DNA of 64,000 bases, taken from contig NW_001798994.1 in the NCBI RefSeq assembly GCF_000165425.1, forward strand, positions 124,001-188,000, in the 5' to 3' direction. Origin of the DNA: Paramecium tetraurelia (Eukaryota; Ciliophora; Oligohymenophorea; Peniculida; Parameciidae). This document shows, piece by piece, positions 53,878-64,000 of the stretch (position 1 is its first letter; each line of letters opens with the position of its first letter). A program made the translations under genes and the position numbers. The notes beneath the pieces are model-generated. The model searched no databases. It worked only from the letters and a program-made list of their open reading frames with translations, and was not told the DNA's origin.

Positions 53878-54168
53878 ATATTATTTTTATAATTAATAAA
53901 ATAATTTTAATTTCAAATTATATTCATCTATTATTATACTTCCTTTCAAAATTGAAAATTATTTGAAACTGAGGCTTACCCTAAAAATACTAAGAATTAA
54001 CATAACATTAACAATTCACTTGAAGTTCAGCTTGCATATCTAATTCATATATTATAGAATATCCAAATGATAAAAATAACTCATGAATAGAATTATTTAT
54101 AGATTGAAATGGAAGAGAATAATCTTATAGTTTTTGTTGGATTGATATAAATATTTGATAAATTAAAA

Positions 54169-55435
54169 TCACAACTCCATTTCTTACATTTCTATTTAGT
54201 TGATTTTTCTTAAAAAGTCTCCATCTATATCAACTTTACATAATTTATACAGCAAAGGCAATAGTGTGATCAAAAACAAGGAGAAATATAATTCTAAAAA
54301 TAGTTATCCAATTATTAGATATATAATATTAATGTCCAAATCATTGCTCATTACTACTTATCTAATCAGAATATGAATAGCCAATTGTGATATCAGTAAG
54401 CCAATAAGTATCAAAACCCTAACGAAACCTTTTAGTGTAAAAGTTTAGTGATCGTATTATTCTGGTTTATATTAGCCTGGAGTGAAATAGCAGCATAAGT
54501 AAAGATAGAAGGGTAAAAAGAGTGCACAAGTCCCAACCATTTCCTGTTTTTCAAAAGACATATTGAAACGATAGAATTGATTTACACATTTAGAGTTGCC
54601 CTTAAAGAATTGACCCCATTCTTATTATAACTAAATCAACTCATCATCATTGGTCCTAAGAATATAAAGTAGAAGTGAAATTAATAATGGAAATGTTAAG
54701 CAAAGAGCCAATTTTCCTATATGACGAAGTTTGTTATTAAGTTAATCCTATTAATTATAGATTGCTTATTAAAATAATCTCTCTATTTGTTTTTCGAATT
54801 CGCAATAATAATAAACATAAAGTATATATCCACCTACAACCCATCCCATTATTACCTAACTCAGATAATTCAAGCCAAAATATGAGTTGGATATACCTGT
54901 AATAAATAAAAAGAAAGCCAACATGAATTTGTATTGATTATAACTAAACATTGAATTTGGATAGAGTTATGTGTAAAGATCGCGACTTATTATAATAAGA
55001 ATACTTATACTTTGACAATTGTTTGTATTGATATTGAAGTTTTCTATCTTAATTAATTGAACTAAGAACACCTAAATCGTTGGCCTAGACTTTATATTTT
55101 TTAAATAATAAAGTTTCTGATACAATTACATAAAACACGATAGACCTTAAAGCATTATCGCTAGGGTCTCCATAACCCTTTTAACAGAAATCCAATCGAA
55201 CATCAGATTCTTCATAAAAGGGTCTAGGTTAAATTAAGATCAGTTTGATGAAATGTCCAAGAAAAGCAGTAATCGAATAAATTGTAATTAATTTTAAAAC
55301 TTGCTCTTTCAATCCTGATTTCAACCAAAGAATTACAAATAACAACCCCATAAATTATCGACCTCCAAATACATAAAAAATAAGCAGGAAACTCTCTAAT
55401 TATAATTGATCTATTCTATTTACCTACTAATCCAT
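54169..55435 (-). CDS. PAP2-superfamily membrane protein lacking catalytic residues
   Basis: One 19-nt intron leaves 415 residues with many hydrophobic helices. The fold of lipid/glucose-6-phosphatase-type PAP2 enzymes is visible: motif 1 IKLILIQPRPFY keeps K-x6-RP; motif 2 reads GYGDPSDNALRS where enzymes have PSGHA; motif 3 reads SNSYFGLNYLSQVIMGW where enzymes have SRxxxGxHYxSDVxxGW. So the motif-2 His, motif-3 Arg and motif-3 nucleophile His are replaced. The protein should bind but not hydrolyse phosphoesters by the known mechanism. An upstream ATG near 55575 opens a signal-peptide-like stretch in another frame (MQKLILSTLLLCILVLLDYT) that may be a first exon. Confidence 0.82.
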
Positions 55436-55611
55436 TTTCATCCCCATAATCAAATTACTATTACATATATTCAGTGATTGAATCACTTAAATCAAAGGTT
55501 GCCTTTCCGTATGTGTAATCTAGCAATACTAAAATACACAACAATAAAGTTGAAAGTATTAATTTTTACATTATGTATTTTTATTTATTAATATAAAATA
55601 TAAAGACAATA

Positions 55612-56818
55612 TCAATCTAATTTGAGTTTTGAGTATGATTTCAAAGCAATAGGAATGTTTACTACTGCCTAAGTAGCAAACACTTTGTTTTACACAACAA
55701 ATTCCAAAATCAATGAACCAAAAAACCAAAATATTAGGAATATCGACAAATACTGCATCCATGAAAATTTCAAGGCTTCAATAATCTCCGTCTAATACAT
55801 TACCATCTCCTTATTTGGAATTTGCAAAGTCATATTTATTGTTAATTATGAAGAATGACTCAAATAAACAGGTAAATAAACACCCTTTTGGATGTCCACT
55901 GTTTAAGTTGTGTTTGTATTATTTGTTGTGGTGTCATTAGTGGTTGTCTGAAATGCTATTGGAAATTAATCCTTATCAGATTCTGTTTCTCTTGCAGGTG
56001 TGTTTGTAACTTCCAAGGCTGTGGTTGGAGGAACTATATATGACACATAATCATAAAAGATTGACTCTAACATTAAAGACCTAATTATACCATTTCGATT
56101 GTAGATCGTATTCTCAATTATTTCTATTGGGTCTAAGAGTACTTAGCCTAATCCGTTGTAGTATGATGAATAGTTATATTTCGTTCTTGGTGTTTTCCTA
56201 AAATGTCTATTCATTCACAGTACCCTGAAAAAATTGGATGTCTCTAACTCAATCTCAACTGTCCAATCGTAGATGCAGAAGATATCCCATGTGGAGATTT
56301 CAAAGATGCAAAGGCATATCCCTGCATATTCATACTGATAGTCTCATCTAAATCGTATTCATAAAATATCAGGATTTGAATTTCCCTTATTGATTTTATC
56401 ACTTATTCCGTGAGCAAATCAATGAAGAAATTAGAAGTGAAGTTACTAGTTTTGGCTTGAATTTCATCTTGTTCATTCTGACTTAATGATTTTTGCTGCA
56501 AATCATTCAAAAACTATTACACTAAAATAAAATGCACCAGGTTAAGTTGCCCCCAATACTAATTATATTTCAGGAATATTCGTATAGGTTTTCTGAGTCC
56601 CGTCGCTCAAGAGGATTTTCAAATAATATTCATCAAAACTACTCACTTTCGGAGTTTGAAATGTTGTCCTTTTCAAAATCCAAAAATCTAGTAATAAACA
56701 CAACTCAAACCTGAAGTTGTAAATCCTATAAAAAAAGGAAGCATAATCATCACCATGTAGAGAAATACACAAAATAAAAAGGCTCCTGAACATTTATTTG
56801 CAAAATAAAGCGTAGCAT
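55612..56818 (-). CDS. TMEM231: TMEM231 (MKS transition-zone membrane protein)
   Basis: Introns of 28, 25 and 26 nt leave 375 residues. A hydrophobic N terminus precedes a luminal/extracellular beta-rich part with LILIFYEYDLDETISMNMQG, RYNYSSYYNGLGQ-like strands, EIIENTIYNRN, and a second membrane helix: EALKFSWMQYLSIFLIFWFF, followed by a short tail FVVQNKVFATQAVVNIPIAL. These align with TMEM231's FSYRLH, YQERN and [20 protein letters not shown]...VFQNQVVTT. An Asn/Thr-rich insert lies before the last helix. Known role: part of the MKS/B9 complex at the ciliary transition zone, controlling membrane protein entry; loss causes Meckel/Joubert syndrome in humans. Confidence 0.85.
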
Positions 56819-57961
56819 ATTATTCTCTAATTAAATTTACCATTTAAAATTTTATAATTTCTATAACTATATCACGCATTCTCAATACACACCTAAATCG
56901 TTATTAATTCAATTGAATCTAAGCATTTATCTCTTTGTAATTGGTTATTATGCTATACACTCTTATTGTCTCGAGTATTCTTGAAAACAAAGAAGACAAT
57001 GCAAAGCAAGTTCTCTTTCCTATTCAAATATTAGGAATATTAAATCAGTTATGGTATTTTGTGTTATGCTAAAGTATTAGTATTTTACACTTAATTAATT
57101 ATATTATAAAATCCAATGAAACATAAATTTTTTAAATATTTACAATTTTATGGCTTCCTTATGATTCTTCTTTAATGAATTAAAAATTTAGTTATATTAG
57201 AGTAAACAAATATATTTTTAGGTAAATCAATAATATTTAAATTCTCGATAAATTTATTGAAACTAAATTAACCGTCAAAATATAAGCTAAAATTTTAAGT
57301 TATTATTAATGATTATATCGTATCTTCGATAATCATTTAAATTTGTGTATTATCTAAATTTATATATAAAGTTTTATTATATTTAATTTTTTTGTTGCTA
57401 TGAAATAATAAGAAATTAAATCAAAGCAAATTTTTAAACGTATTTTTGTTGTAGGTATGGATAATTTATGATGAATAAAATATAAAGCAATTATAATGGA
57501 GATATATCTTATATATAAGTAATCTTAATTATCACTTATTTACCTCATAACTGATCTTTAAATTAGGCTGAAAATACTTAAGAATATTAGAAATTTCAAG
57601 AAAATCTTTTGTTTATGTGTTAAAAATATAATTATATATTGAATAATAGTTCAAATCCATGCTAATTCTTTATATCCACAAGGGTTCTTGTTTTTATATA
57701 AAAGGGTTTGCTTACAATTCATGGATTGTTAGAAAATCTCATACTCTTGTTGAGTATTTTTCTTATTAAAGTAATCAATTTGGTTCTAGTATATCCTTTA
57801 AGGATTCATAAGAAAGGATTTAAGGGGTTCATCGACTTTAAAGAGCCAAAATTCTATGAACACGATTTGATTTGGGTTTACTTGTGTTCTTTTAAACATT
57901 TGTCTCTATTCTACAGTGCATTTGTATTGAGCACCTTCATATGAGTTAATATAAGTTTCAA
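56819..57961. other. AT-rich stretch of about 1.1 kb
   Basis: Mostly A/T homopolymer-like DNA. From about 57700 a plus frame (LENLILLLSIFLIKVINLVL...HKKGFKGFIDFKEP) runs to TGA 57942-57944; it is hydrophobic and protein-like in part and could be an unresolved exon, but has no good start or domain. Confidence 0.45.
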
Positions 57962-58541
57962 ATGATCGAAATGATTAGATCGAATTGGCAGAAAGATCAC
58001 ACCATACATTTAGAGAAGGCCCAAGATCGAAAATAGATGGAAGTGTTTTTGTCTCATGCAAGTGGTTTAGCATCATTTCCTTACTCACTCCCATAAGAGT
58101 ATAGAATTAATCATTAACAATTCTCTAAGACAAAGAACTGGAATCCTTATTAACCTTTTGGATCGTACATTGATAAGGATACTCTTGAGCTATTTTTTCG
58201 ACATCAAGTAGATCTTCGTTTGAAATATATGGTTATGAAGTATATTCTTGAAGAATCTTGTGTCGTTCCTGGACTAATTAAGCTGCCTTAATAGCATGAG
58301 GGTCAGTTTAATGAGAAAGTAGTTAGATGATTTGATCAATGGAGTGGTTGGCTTGGTCTAGTAATTCAAGAGTGTAAAAGTAGACGTCATCAATTTAGTC
58401 AGTGCGTGAGACTCTATAATTATAGGTGCAGGGTGTTTCTTTTAAAGCACCTAGACAATGATCTGGTATAAAAGAAAGAGCTAATTTGAGTTCAACGTTC
58501 GATTTGATATAGACATGTTCTTTAAATGGTTTTGGCACTGA
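57962..58541 (+). CDS. unrecognised small protein
   Basis: Three introns (25, 20 and 25 nt) leave 169 residues. The first exon is convincing: MIEMIRSNWQKDHTIHLEKA, FLSHASGLASFPYSLPQEYR, NWNPYQPFGSYIDKDTLEL and KYILEESCVVPGLIKLP. The 3' half depends on the intron choice; the model used gives LINGVVGLVQQFKSVKVDVI and a final FNVRFDIDMFFKWFWH. No family recognised. An alternative reading of the 3' half has a Cys pair spacing (QECKSRRHQFSQC) but needs a TGA to be bypassed, so I rejected it. Confidence 0.55.
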
Positions 58542-59380
58542 AACTAAACAGATGAGTTGTTTTTATGAGTGACGTTTTCTTGTTTAGGGTTCTATTTTTA
58601 TAAAAAACCTTACTTTTTTTTTATATATTCTTAGATTGTAATGATTAAGTAAGGGACTCATCATGCATCCCTACTCTTTGGCGAACTATTAAGCTCATTA
58701 TTGAATTTTAATTTAATATTATAAGAAATATGCAAATCCTTTTGGATATATTTGAAATTAATGAATAGTATTGCTGAATTGCAATTCGGAATGTAATATC
58801 AAATTTATATATTTTTATATTATTACTGCATGATCTCAATAATAATTAAATGAGTATAAATTAATAATTCTGATCCTTTAGCCATTAAGTTATTAGGAAA
58901 TTGCATTGAGTCGGCGACATTTCTGAGGATGAACATACTTTTAAGATTGACAAAGGGAGAGAGGAAAAATAAAGTATTAAAAAATGTAAGTTATTTTGGA
59001 ATAAAATAAATATAGGGTTGTATGAAAATCTAATTGACAAGCATAAACTATTGTAAGCTAAGCTGCCACCCGTTTTCTGATTTGGTTTTTGAGTGAACTT
59101 GACAAACAGATTTATGAGTCAAAATCTGATGCTTCGAATGTCACTCTGAAATAGGTCTCTTCTTTAATTATCTAAATGAGATTTTATATATGATTTAATA
59201 TTATGGGAAGTATAAAATAAAGGAAGTAGTCAAATTTTATGAAGGAATTTTGAGGGTTCATATTTGCAAGTGATCGATTAGGTAATAAATTGAATATTAT
59301 TAATCACATGATCAAAAATGTTCATGTTTTTTATATTGGAATTGAACGTATATATAATTATTTGAAATTTTGAAATATCG
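58542..59380. other. stretch with an unresolved gene candidate
   Basis: Around 58900-59190 the plus strand has protein-like pieces (ISEDEHTFKIDKGREEKQSI, then after a 30-nt intron WLYENLIDKHKLLQAKLPP, then SELDKQIYESKSDASNVTLK in another frame). I could not join them with introns of normal size or find the start. It is probably a small real gene. The flanks are AT-rich. Confidence 0.4.
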
Positions 59381-61529
59381 ATGATAGAAGAAGAGGGACA
59401 ACAAGTAAAGAGCTAATTGGAACAGCAATTGATAGAAGCAATTCTAGACTCGCTATAGAATCATATGGACCAGAATGCCATCTTTTTGGGTAAGGAGTGT
59501 TGAGTTCAAATTTCAATAGCTGAGAGATTGGTGTACGAACGAGACACAGAGGAGCACAGATCAATCCTAGCAGAATGCTATTTACATGAGAATCAGGCTT
59601 ATAAGGCATGTCATATATTGAAGGAATGCAAGTCAGAGTTTAATCGGTACATCAAAATGTCTAATAGTAACTCAGTTATCAACTGGCTGTTGCATGGTTC
59701 AGGAGTAAAAAATACAAGGAAGCTGAGATGGCATTAATAGGACCTTCCTTTAGCAATCAATTCGCGATATAGTCAACAAATGTGCCAAATGGAGGTTTTG
59801 GCCACTTCTTATTGGGATAGATTTATGAACAGATGCATAGACTAGAAGATGCCAAAATCTAATATTACAAGGCTTTGGATTAGAATCCAACTCTTTGGAT
59901 GGCCTTTGAAAGGTTGTCCAAGATTGGAGAACCAGTCGCAATCAATAAAGTGTTTATTGAACAAAAACAAAGACAATATGAGACAAGCAGATAATAGAGT
60001 TGTAACATTTACAAAATAATTGCTAACTTACTTAAAAGCAAATCAAATATTGGCAAATCAGGTTCAAAAGAAGTCGAAGATGTTAAAGAAGAATCTCTAA
60101 TAACTGATAATGTAATTTAAAATTAAATAATAAGCAATTGGCAAATAAGAGATAAACTCAAGGAGTGAAACCATTCTCAACTACTGGAGTGTAGGCTTAA
60201 ATAATGCATATGGATGACTCATCGAATAGTTAAATGAAGTTTTCCTGTAAGTTTAATATGATAATATTTTAAGAGCCTTAGTAGAAGAAGGTGGGGGCCA
60301 AGATGATCCCAACTCCTGGTATTGGACTCCAGAATTATCAGTCTCTACTGAGTCAACCATTCCAGTTATCATAAAATTCAAACAAGAATTACAATGCAAA
60401 AAAGAGTGAAATCCAGAAAGTAGCTCTTTCATCATCATCATCTAGTTTAATGAAGTATTGAAATTATTCTAATGGAAGCTTACCTCAACTCTTAAAATTA
60501 TTTGCTCATCCATATCAATTGTGGACTAACTATTCTGTGGAGGCAATAGCCAATTTTTAGAAACTGCCTCCTCAGCATTACAGATCAGGATGGGTTTTAG
60601 AGAAGGTTGCCAGAAGCTTTATGGATTAAGTCAAATATACAGATGCTGAAAGAGTTTGGAAGGAGTTGAGACAAATTGAACCCACTCGATTGGAGGGTAT
60701 GGATTACTACTCATCTTGTTTATGGCATTTGAAGAAATAATCAGAATTAACATATTTAGCACACTCTTGTTTATAAATCTCTACTCAAGCACCTGAAACA
60801 TGGATTGCAATTGGAAATTGTTTTAGTTTGACCAAAGAAATAGATAATTCAATCAAATTCTTTGGGAGAGCCATTCAATTGAGGAAAGATTACTCTTATG
60901 CTTACACTTTGTCTGGACATGAATTTTCACAAAATGAAAACTTTCAATAAGCCAAAAAATCATATGAGGCTGCCACCTCATTAGATTAGAGACAATACAA
61001 TGCTTGGTGGGGTTAGGGTAATATGTATTACAAGACGGATAAATATGAGGATGCCATCAAATGCTTCATCTAAGCCATCAGAATAAATCCCAATAATCCT
61101 GTTCTACCTACATTTTTAGCTATGAGTTATGCTGCCAAGGGTGAACATAATGATGCTTTGAAGTACTTCGAATAGAGTGAGAGGTTAGATCCCATGAATG
61201 GACTTAACAAATACTAGAAAGTACATAATTATTATGATCAAATTAGGCAAATTCATTGATTAAAATGGATAAATACGAATAAGCTTTAAGTGAATTGCAG
61301 ACTTTGAGTTAATTTATTCCCAAAGAGGCTGCCATCTATATTCTTATGGGTCGTATATTAAAAAAGTTGAATAAGATCCAAGAAGCATAAAAGTAACATT
61401 AAATTTTATGTTTTTAGTTGTTTCAATATGGCAATGTCACTTGATATGAAAGATTAGGCTAAGATTAAAGGGCTGATGGAAAGTCTGAGCAATCCCAACA
61501 GCGAATTCAACGATGATTTTGATTTATGA
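59381..61529 (+). CDS. CDC27: APC3/CDC27, TPR subunit of the anaphase-promoting complex
   Basis: Seven introns of 23-30 nt leave 654 residues. The N-terminal TPRs include EEHRSILAECYLHENQAYKA and GHFLLGQIYEQMHRLEDAKI; a Ser/Gln-rich linker follows (residues 215-330); then a run of TPRs very close to CDC27: HYRSGWVLEKVARSFMD, APETWIAIGNCFSLTKEIDN, FFGRAIQLRKDYSYAYTLSG, QYNAWWGQGNMYYKTDKYED, LPTFLAMSYAAKGEHNDALK. The C terminus ends EFNDDFDL. Known role: scaffold arm of the APC/C ubiquitin ligase, binding IR tails of activators (CDC20/CDH1) and APC10. Length is somewhat shorter than animal CDC27 (about 820). Confidence 0.93.
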
Positions 61530-61537
61530 CATGATAA

Positions 61538-61871
61538 TCAATATATGTGCTCGTCTACGGCTATTTAGACAAATTCCTTCTTGTAATCTCCCACTGATTC
61601 AGCTCCAGTTGCTAGCTAGTTGATTCGAGCTGTGCGAACCAAATACTCAGACAATTCCTCTCTCTCACATAATGTTTCCAATGAAAGACGACGAATCCAA
61701 TCAAATCCAGAGAATGCAATTCCTGTATACAACATGTACTTTGGGTACTAATGGCATTCTATACTAATTAATAGACTCCTTACTATATAAAAAAGGTTGA
61801 CGTATCACTCTGCTAACTGTCATTCTGATACCCATTCCAAACAGACATCCAAAAATAAAAGCACTTTCCAT
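61538..61871 (-). CDS. small protein with N-terminal membrane segment
   Basis: Two short introns (20 and 17 nt) give 98 residues. The N terminus MESAFIFGCLFGMGIRMTVS is hydrophobic, possibly a membrane anchor; the rest is soluble and helical (FDWIRRLSLETLCEREELSE, VGDYKKEFVQIAVDEHIY). No family recognised. The 17-nt intron is at the lower size limit, so the join is uncertain. It converges with CDC27 (8 bp between stop codons). Confidence 0.55.
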
Positions 61872-62413
61872 TATATTAATAATTATTATTTAGACTAGAA
61901 AAAGATTATTTTATATATAATTCAATAACTTATTTGAACTGGATATAAACTAACACCTTTACTTTTTAAATGACAATTGCCTTTATCAAAATCTAAAGTG
62001 AATTAAAAAAATATACTCAAATAATTTTTGATGAAAATCCAATAAGGAATCTAATGAAGATAAAATACAAAAGTGCATTTAATTTATTTTTAATAGCCAT
62101 TTACAATCATTAGGTTTTTATTAAACAATAATTAAAAAGGAAAATAAACACAAAATTATCTATTAGAAATAGAATAGTTAAAGCAAAATAAAGAATTAAC
62201 AATCAGATATGTATTTTCATTCATTAAAATCAAAAAATTGAGTACTTCTTTAATTCAATAAATACTATCATAAAAAATCTATCTCAAAGCCACAATTGAT
62301 TTTAGAATTCTATCTAATATAGACCTCCAAGATTAGGAGTGTGATAAATTCATACAGAAAATAATAATTAATATGAATTAATTTTGTTGATTTAATTAAT
62401 TTTTATTTTTATA
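61872..62413. other. AT-rich divergent promoter region
   Basis: About 540 bp between a minus-strand and a plus-strand gene. No coding pattern. Confidence 0.6.
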
Positions 62414-63116
62414 ATGTCTTAACATATTTAAGCATCTGTTTAATTCAGTTTTCCAAAGGCTTCTAGATTTCAAAGAATCCGCACACCTTGTCAAACAGAC
62501 TATTATGAACCAAATTATTTTCGCAGCACCAGGGCATCAGGATTTGGCTATGGCAAAAAGTTTGATTTCACCAAAATTCATTTCTACACAGAGACCTATT
62601 ATGATCCTACCAGCTCTTTTACTAATCACAAGGGGACAAGTTTTGGATTAGGACGAGATCTTGTTAAATATCGAACATACTATCAAGGGAATCGCGTACC
62701 AGGCCCTGGGGCTTACAATAAAAGTTCTAATAAGACAGTCGGTTTTAAAATTGGTGAAAAGTTAAGCAAAACCTAACATGCATCAGAAATGCCTGGTCCT
62801 GGGACTTATGATCCAAATTTATACAAACAGAGAAGTATATCCATCAACAAAAAGCCTGAAAGATTTTCAACTGATTCAACTTTCAACCCTGGCCCAGGAG
62901 AATACTTCGCCTAATCAAAATCCTGCTAATCTAAGGGGAAGTTCGGAAATGCTCAAAGAAAATGTTTTATTGATGAAGCAGTTAGAGCTGCAGAGAAAAG
63001 TGGAGGTATTAATCAATCACCATTAATTAGTACCAGGCCCAGGGAATTATGACAATTTCACTCAGTTTGTGTAGCTAGAAAAATCACATAAGCGTCCTTC
63101 TACTGCCAAAAACTGA
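62414..63116 (+). CDS. SHIPPO/STPG-repeat (ODF3-like) microtubule protein
   Basis: One 25-nt intron (63006-63030) leaves 225 residues. Pro-Gly-rich repeats are visible: RVPGPGAYNKSS, EMPGPGTYDPNLY, FNPGPGEYFAQS and, after the intron, VPGPGNYDNF, spaced 30-60 residues. Between them are short basic stretches (GKKFDFTKI, GFKIGEKLSK). Family knowledge: ODF3/STPG/CIMAP proteins with PGPxxY repeats bind microtubules, often as inner or outer proteins of axonemes and cortical microtubules. An axonemal or basal-body role is likely in a ciliate. Confidence 0.88.
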
Positions 63117-63848
63117 ATATATAAATCTATTTATAATAACTTTAATCAATAATAAGCTCTAGTTACAATAACTAATTTTGAATCTAAAAATCAAATTACA
63201 AGATAAATGATTATGTTCTCAATCTGCTATTAGTTTTAGATTGTTTTTCTTTTCAAGTCACTATTAAATTATTATAATAATTCAGATATGATTTTACAAG
63301 TTATTATAATTAATAAATAATAAAGTAGATTAAAAAATGACTTTATTAACTATGAAGTTAGTCTTACAATATCAACAATTTTGATGAACAAATTAATATT
63401 TTTAAACAATTCAAGATTAATTGAATTTAAAACTCTAAAATATTTAATGATTGATAGGATATCCGAGAATGAGAATATATTAGTTTGTATATTTAGTAGC
63501 ATGTCTCTTAAGGCAATTTTATATTATATTTCATTTTCCTTCAAAATAGCATAAGCATATGATTTGCATTTCCATTCAAAAACCTAAAGCTTGATATAAT
63601 TTATATTTATTCTTAATATTATTTACAAAATTTTCAGCAATATATAGTTTGCTTATTCTTTCATTAGCAAACATTAATCAAATCCTTATTTTGAAACCAA
63701 ATTTGATCTCCCTTCATATGTGTGCTCTTGTTTTTATAATGTTATCGAAATTGATACTGCTAAAGTTCTTATATATTTTTCTATACTAAAAAATATATTT
63801 GTGAATTCTTTATAATCCCAAAAGTTTCTCAGGTTTGAGAAAATCAAG
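63117..63848. other. AT-rich stretch
   Basis: About 730 bp with no supported gene on either strand. Confidence 0.6.
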
Positions 63849-64000
63849 ATGTGTATTGATGATAATATTTAAAAGTTAGAAAGAAAGGAAGGATGCTTCA
63901 AAAAGAAACGTTTTGAATATTTTATCATCAATTATAAATTTAATATAGATGATTATTATTAATATTAACCAAATACAAAATATTTATAATTAATCAATTT
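63849..64000 (+). CDS. possible gene start cut by window end
   Basis: An ATG at 63849 opens a frame free of TGA to the window end, about 50 codons: MCIDDNIQKLERKEGCFKKK and a Tyr/Asn/Gln-rich continuation. The upstream codons hold a TGA in frame, so this would be the true start. Too short to judge. Confidence 0.28.

Noticed and set aside
58286-58480. CHCH-like twin-cysteine reading (QECKSRRHQFSQC) in the gene at 57962
   Set aside because: It needs an in-frame TGA to be passed; three normal introns give another open reading to a clean stop.

Overview
The window looks like macronuclear DNA of a ciliate of the Paramecium type. TAA and TAG are read as glutamine and only TGA stops; with the standard code every long gene here would be shattered. 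Introns are tiny (about 17-34 nt, GTA...TAG type), DNA is about 70% AT, and genes lie tens to hundreds of bases apart on both strands. All gene models below were read by eye with this code and with introns chosen to keep frame, so intron edges are inferences, but nearly all models give whole codon counts and recognisable domains.

Layout. 1-4.4 kb: coiled-coil gene (cut by the window edge), hybrid histidine kinase, TRAPPC2L. 4.4-12.3 kb: unrecognised gene, SRPK kinase with a 49-codon TAA glutamine run, MFSD12-like transporter, sulfide:quinone oxidoreductase. 13.2-16.1 kb: membrane RBR ubiquitin ligase, kinase with an altered DFG. 16.7-24.9 kb: four genes on the minus strand separated by only about 30 bp: MAPK15/ERK7, an orphan, a CEP164-like protein and a large Q-rich coiled-coil protein. 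25-28.4 kb: 2OG-Fe(II) oxygenase, RINGv-FHA protein, ribosomal protein eS12. 28.4-37.5 kb: small genes including LITAF, B-box, a HAD phosphatase, a WD-like propeller and REEP/TB2-DP1. 37.5-40.4 kb is mostly empty. 40.4-49 kb: secreted repeat protein, F-BAR, Q-rich RNA-binding candidate, macro-domain protein, and an XRP2/TBCC domain joined to a clathrin light chain. 49-57 kb: MST/Hippo kinase, NUFIP, TXR1/ATXR-type histone methyltransferase, tRNA-Pro, a PAP2 protein lacking catalytic residues, TMEM231. 58-64 kb: an unrecognised gene, APC3/CDC27, a small protein and a PG-rich (SHIPPO) protein.

Themes. Several genes belong to cilium assembly or the ciliary base (MAPK15, CEP164, TMEM231, XRP2-like domain, SHIPPO protein), as expected for a heavily ciliated cell; the minus-strand cluster at 16.7-24.9 kb links two of them with two uncharacterised neighbours. 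Membrane traffic (TRAPPC2L, F-BAR, REEP, clathrin light chain) and signalling (five kinases, one histidine kinase) are also rich. I saw no transposons, CRISPR arrays or telomeric repeats.
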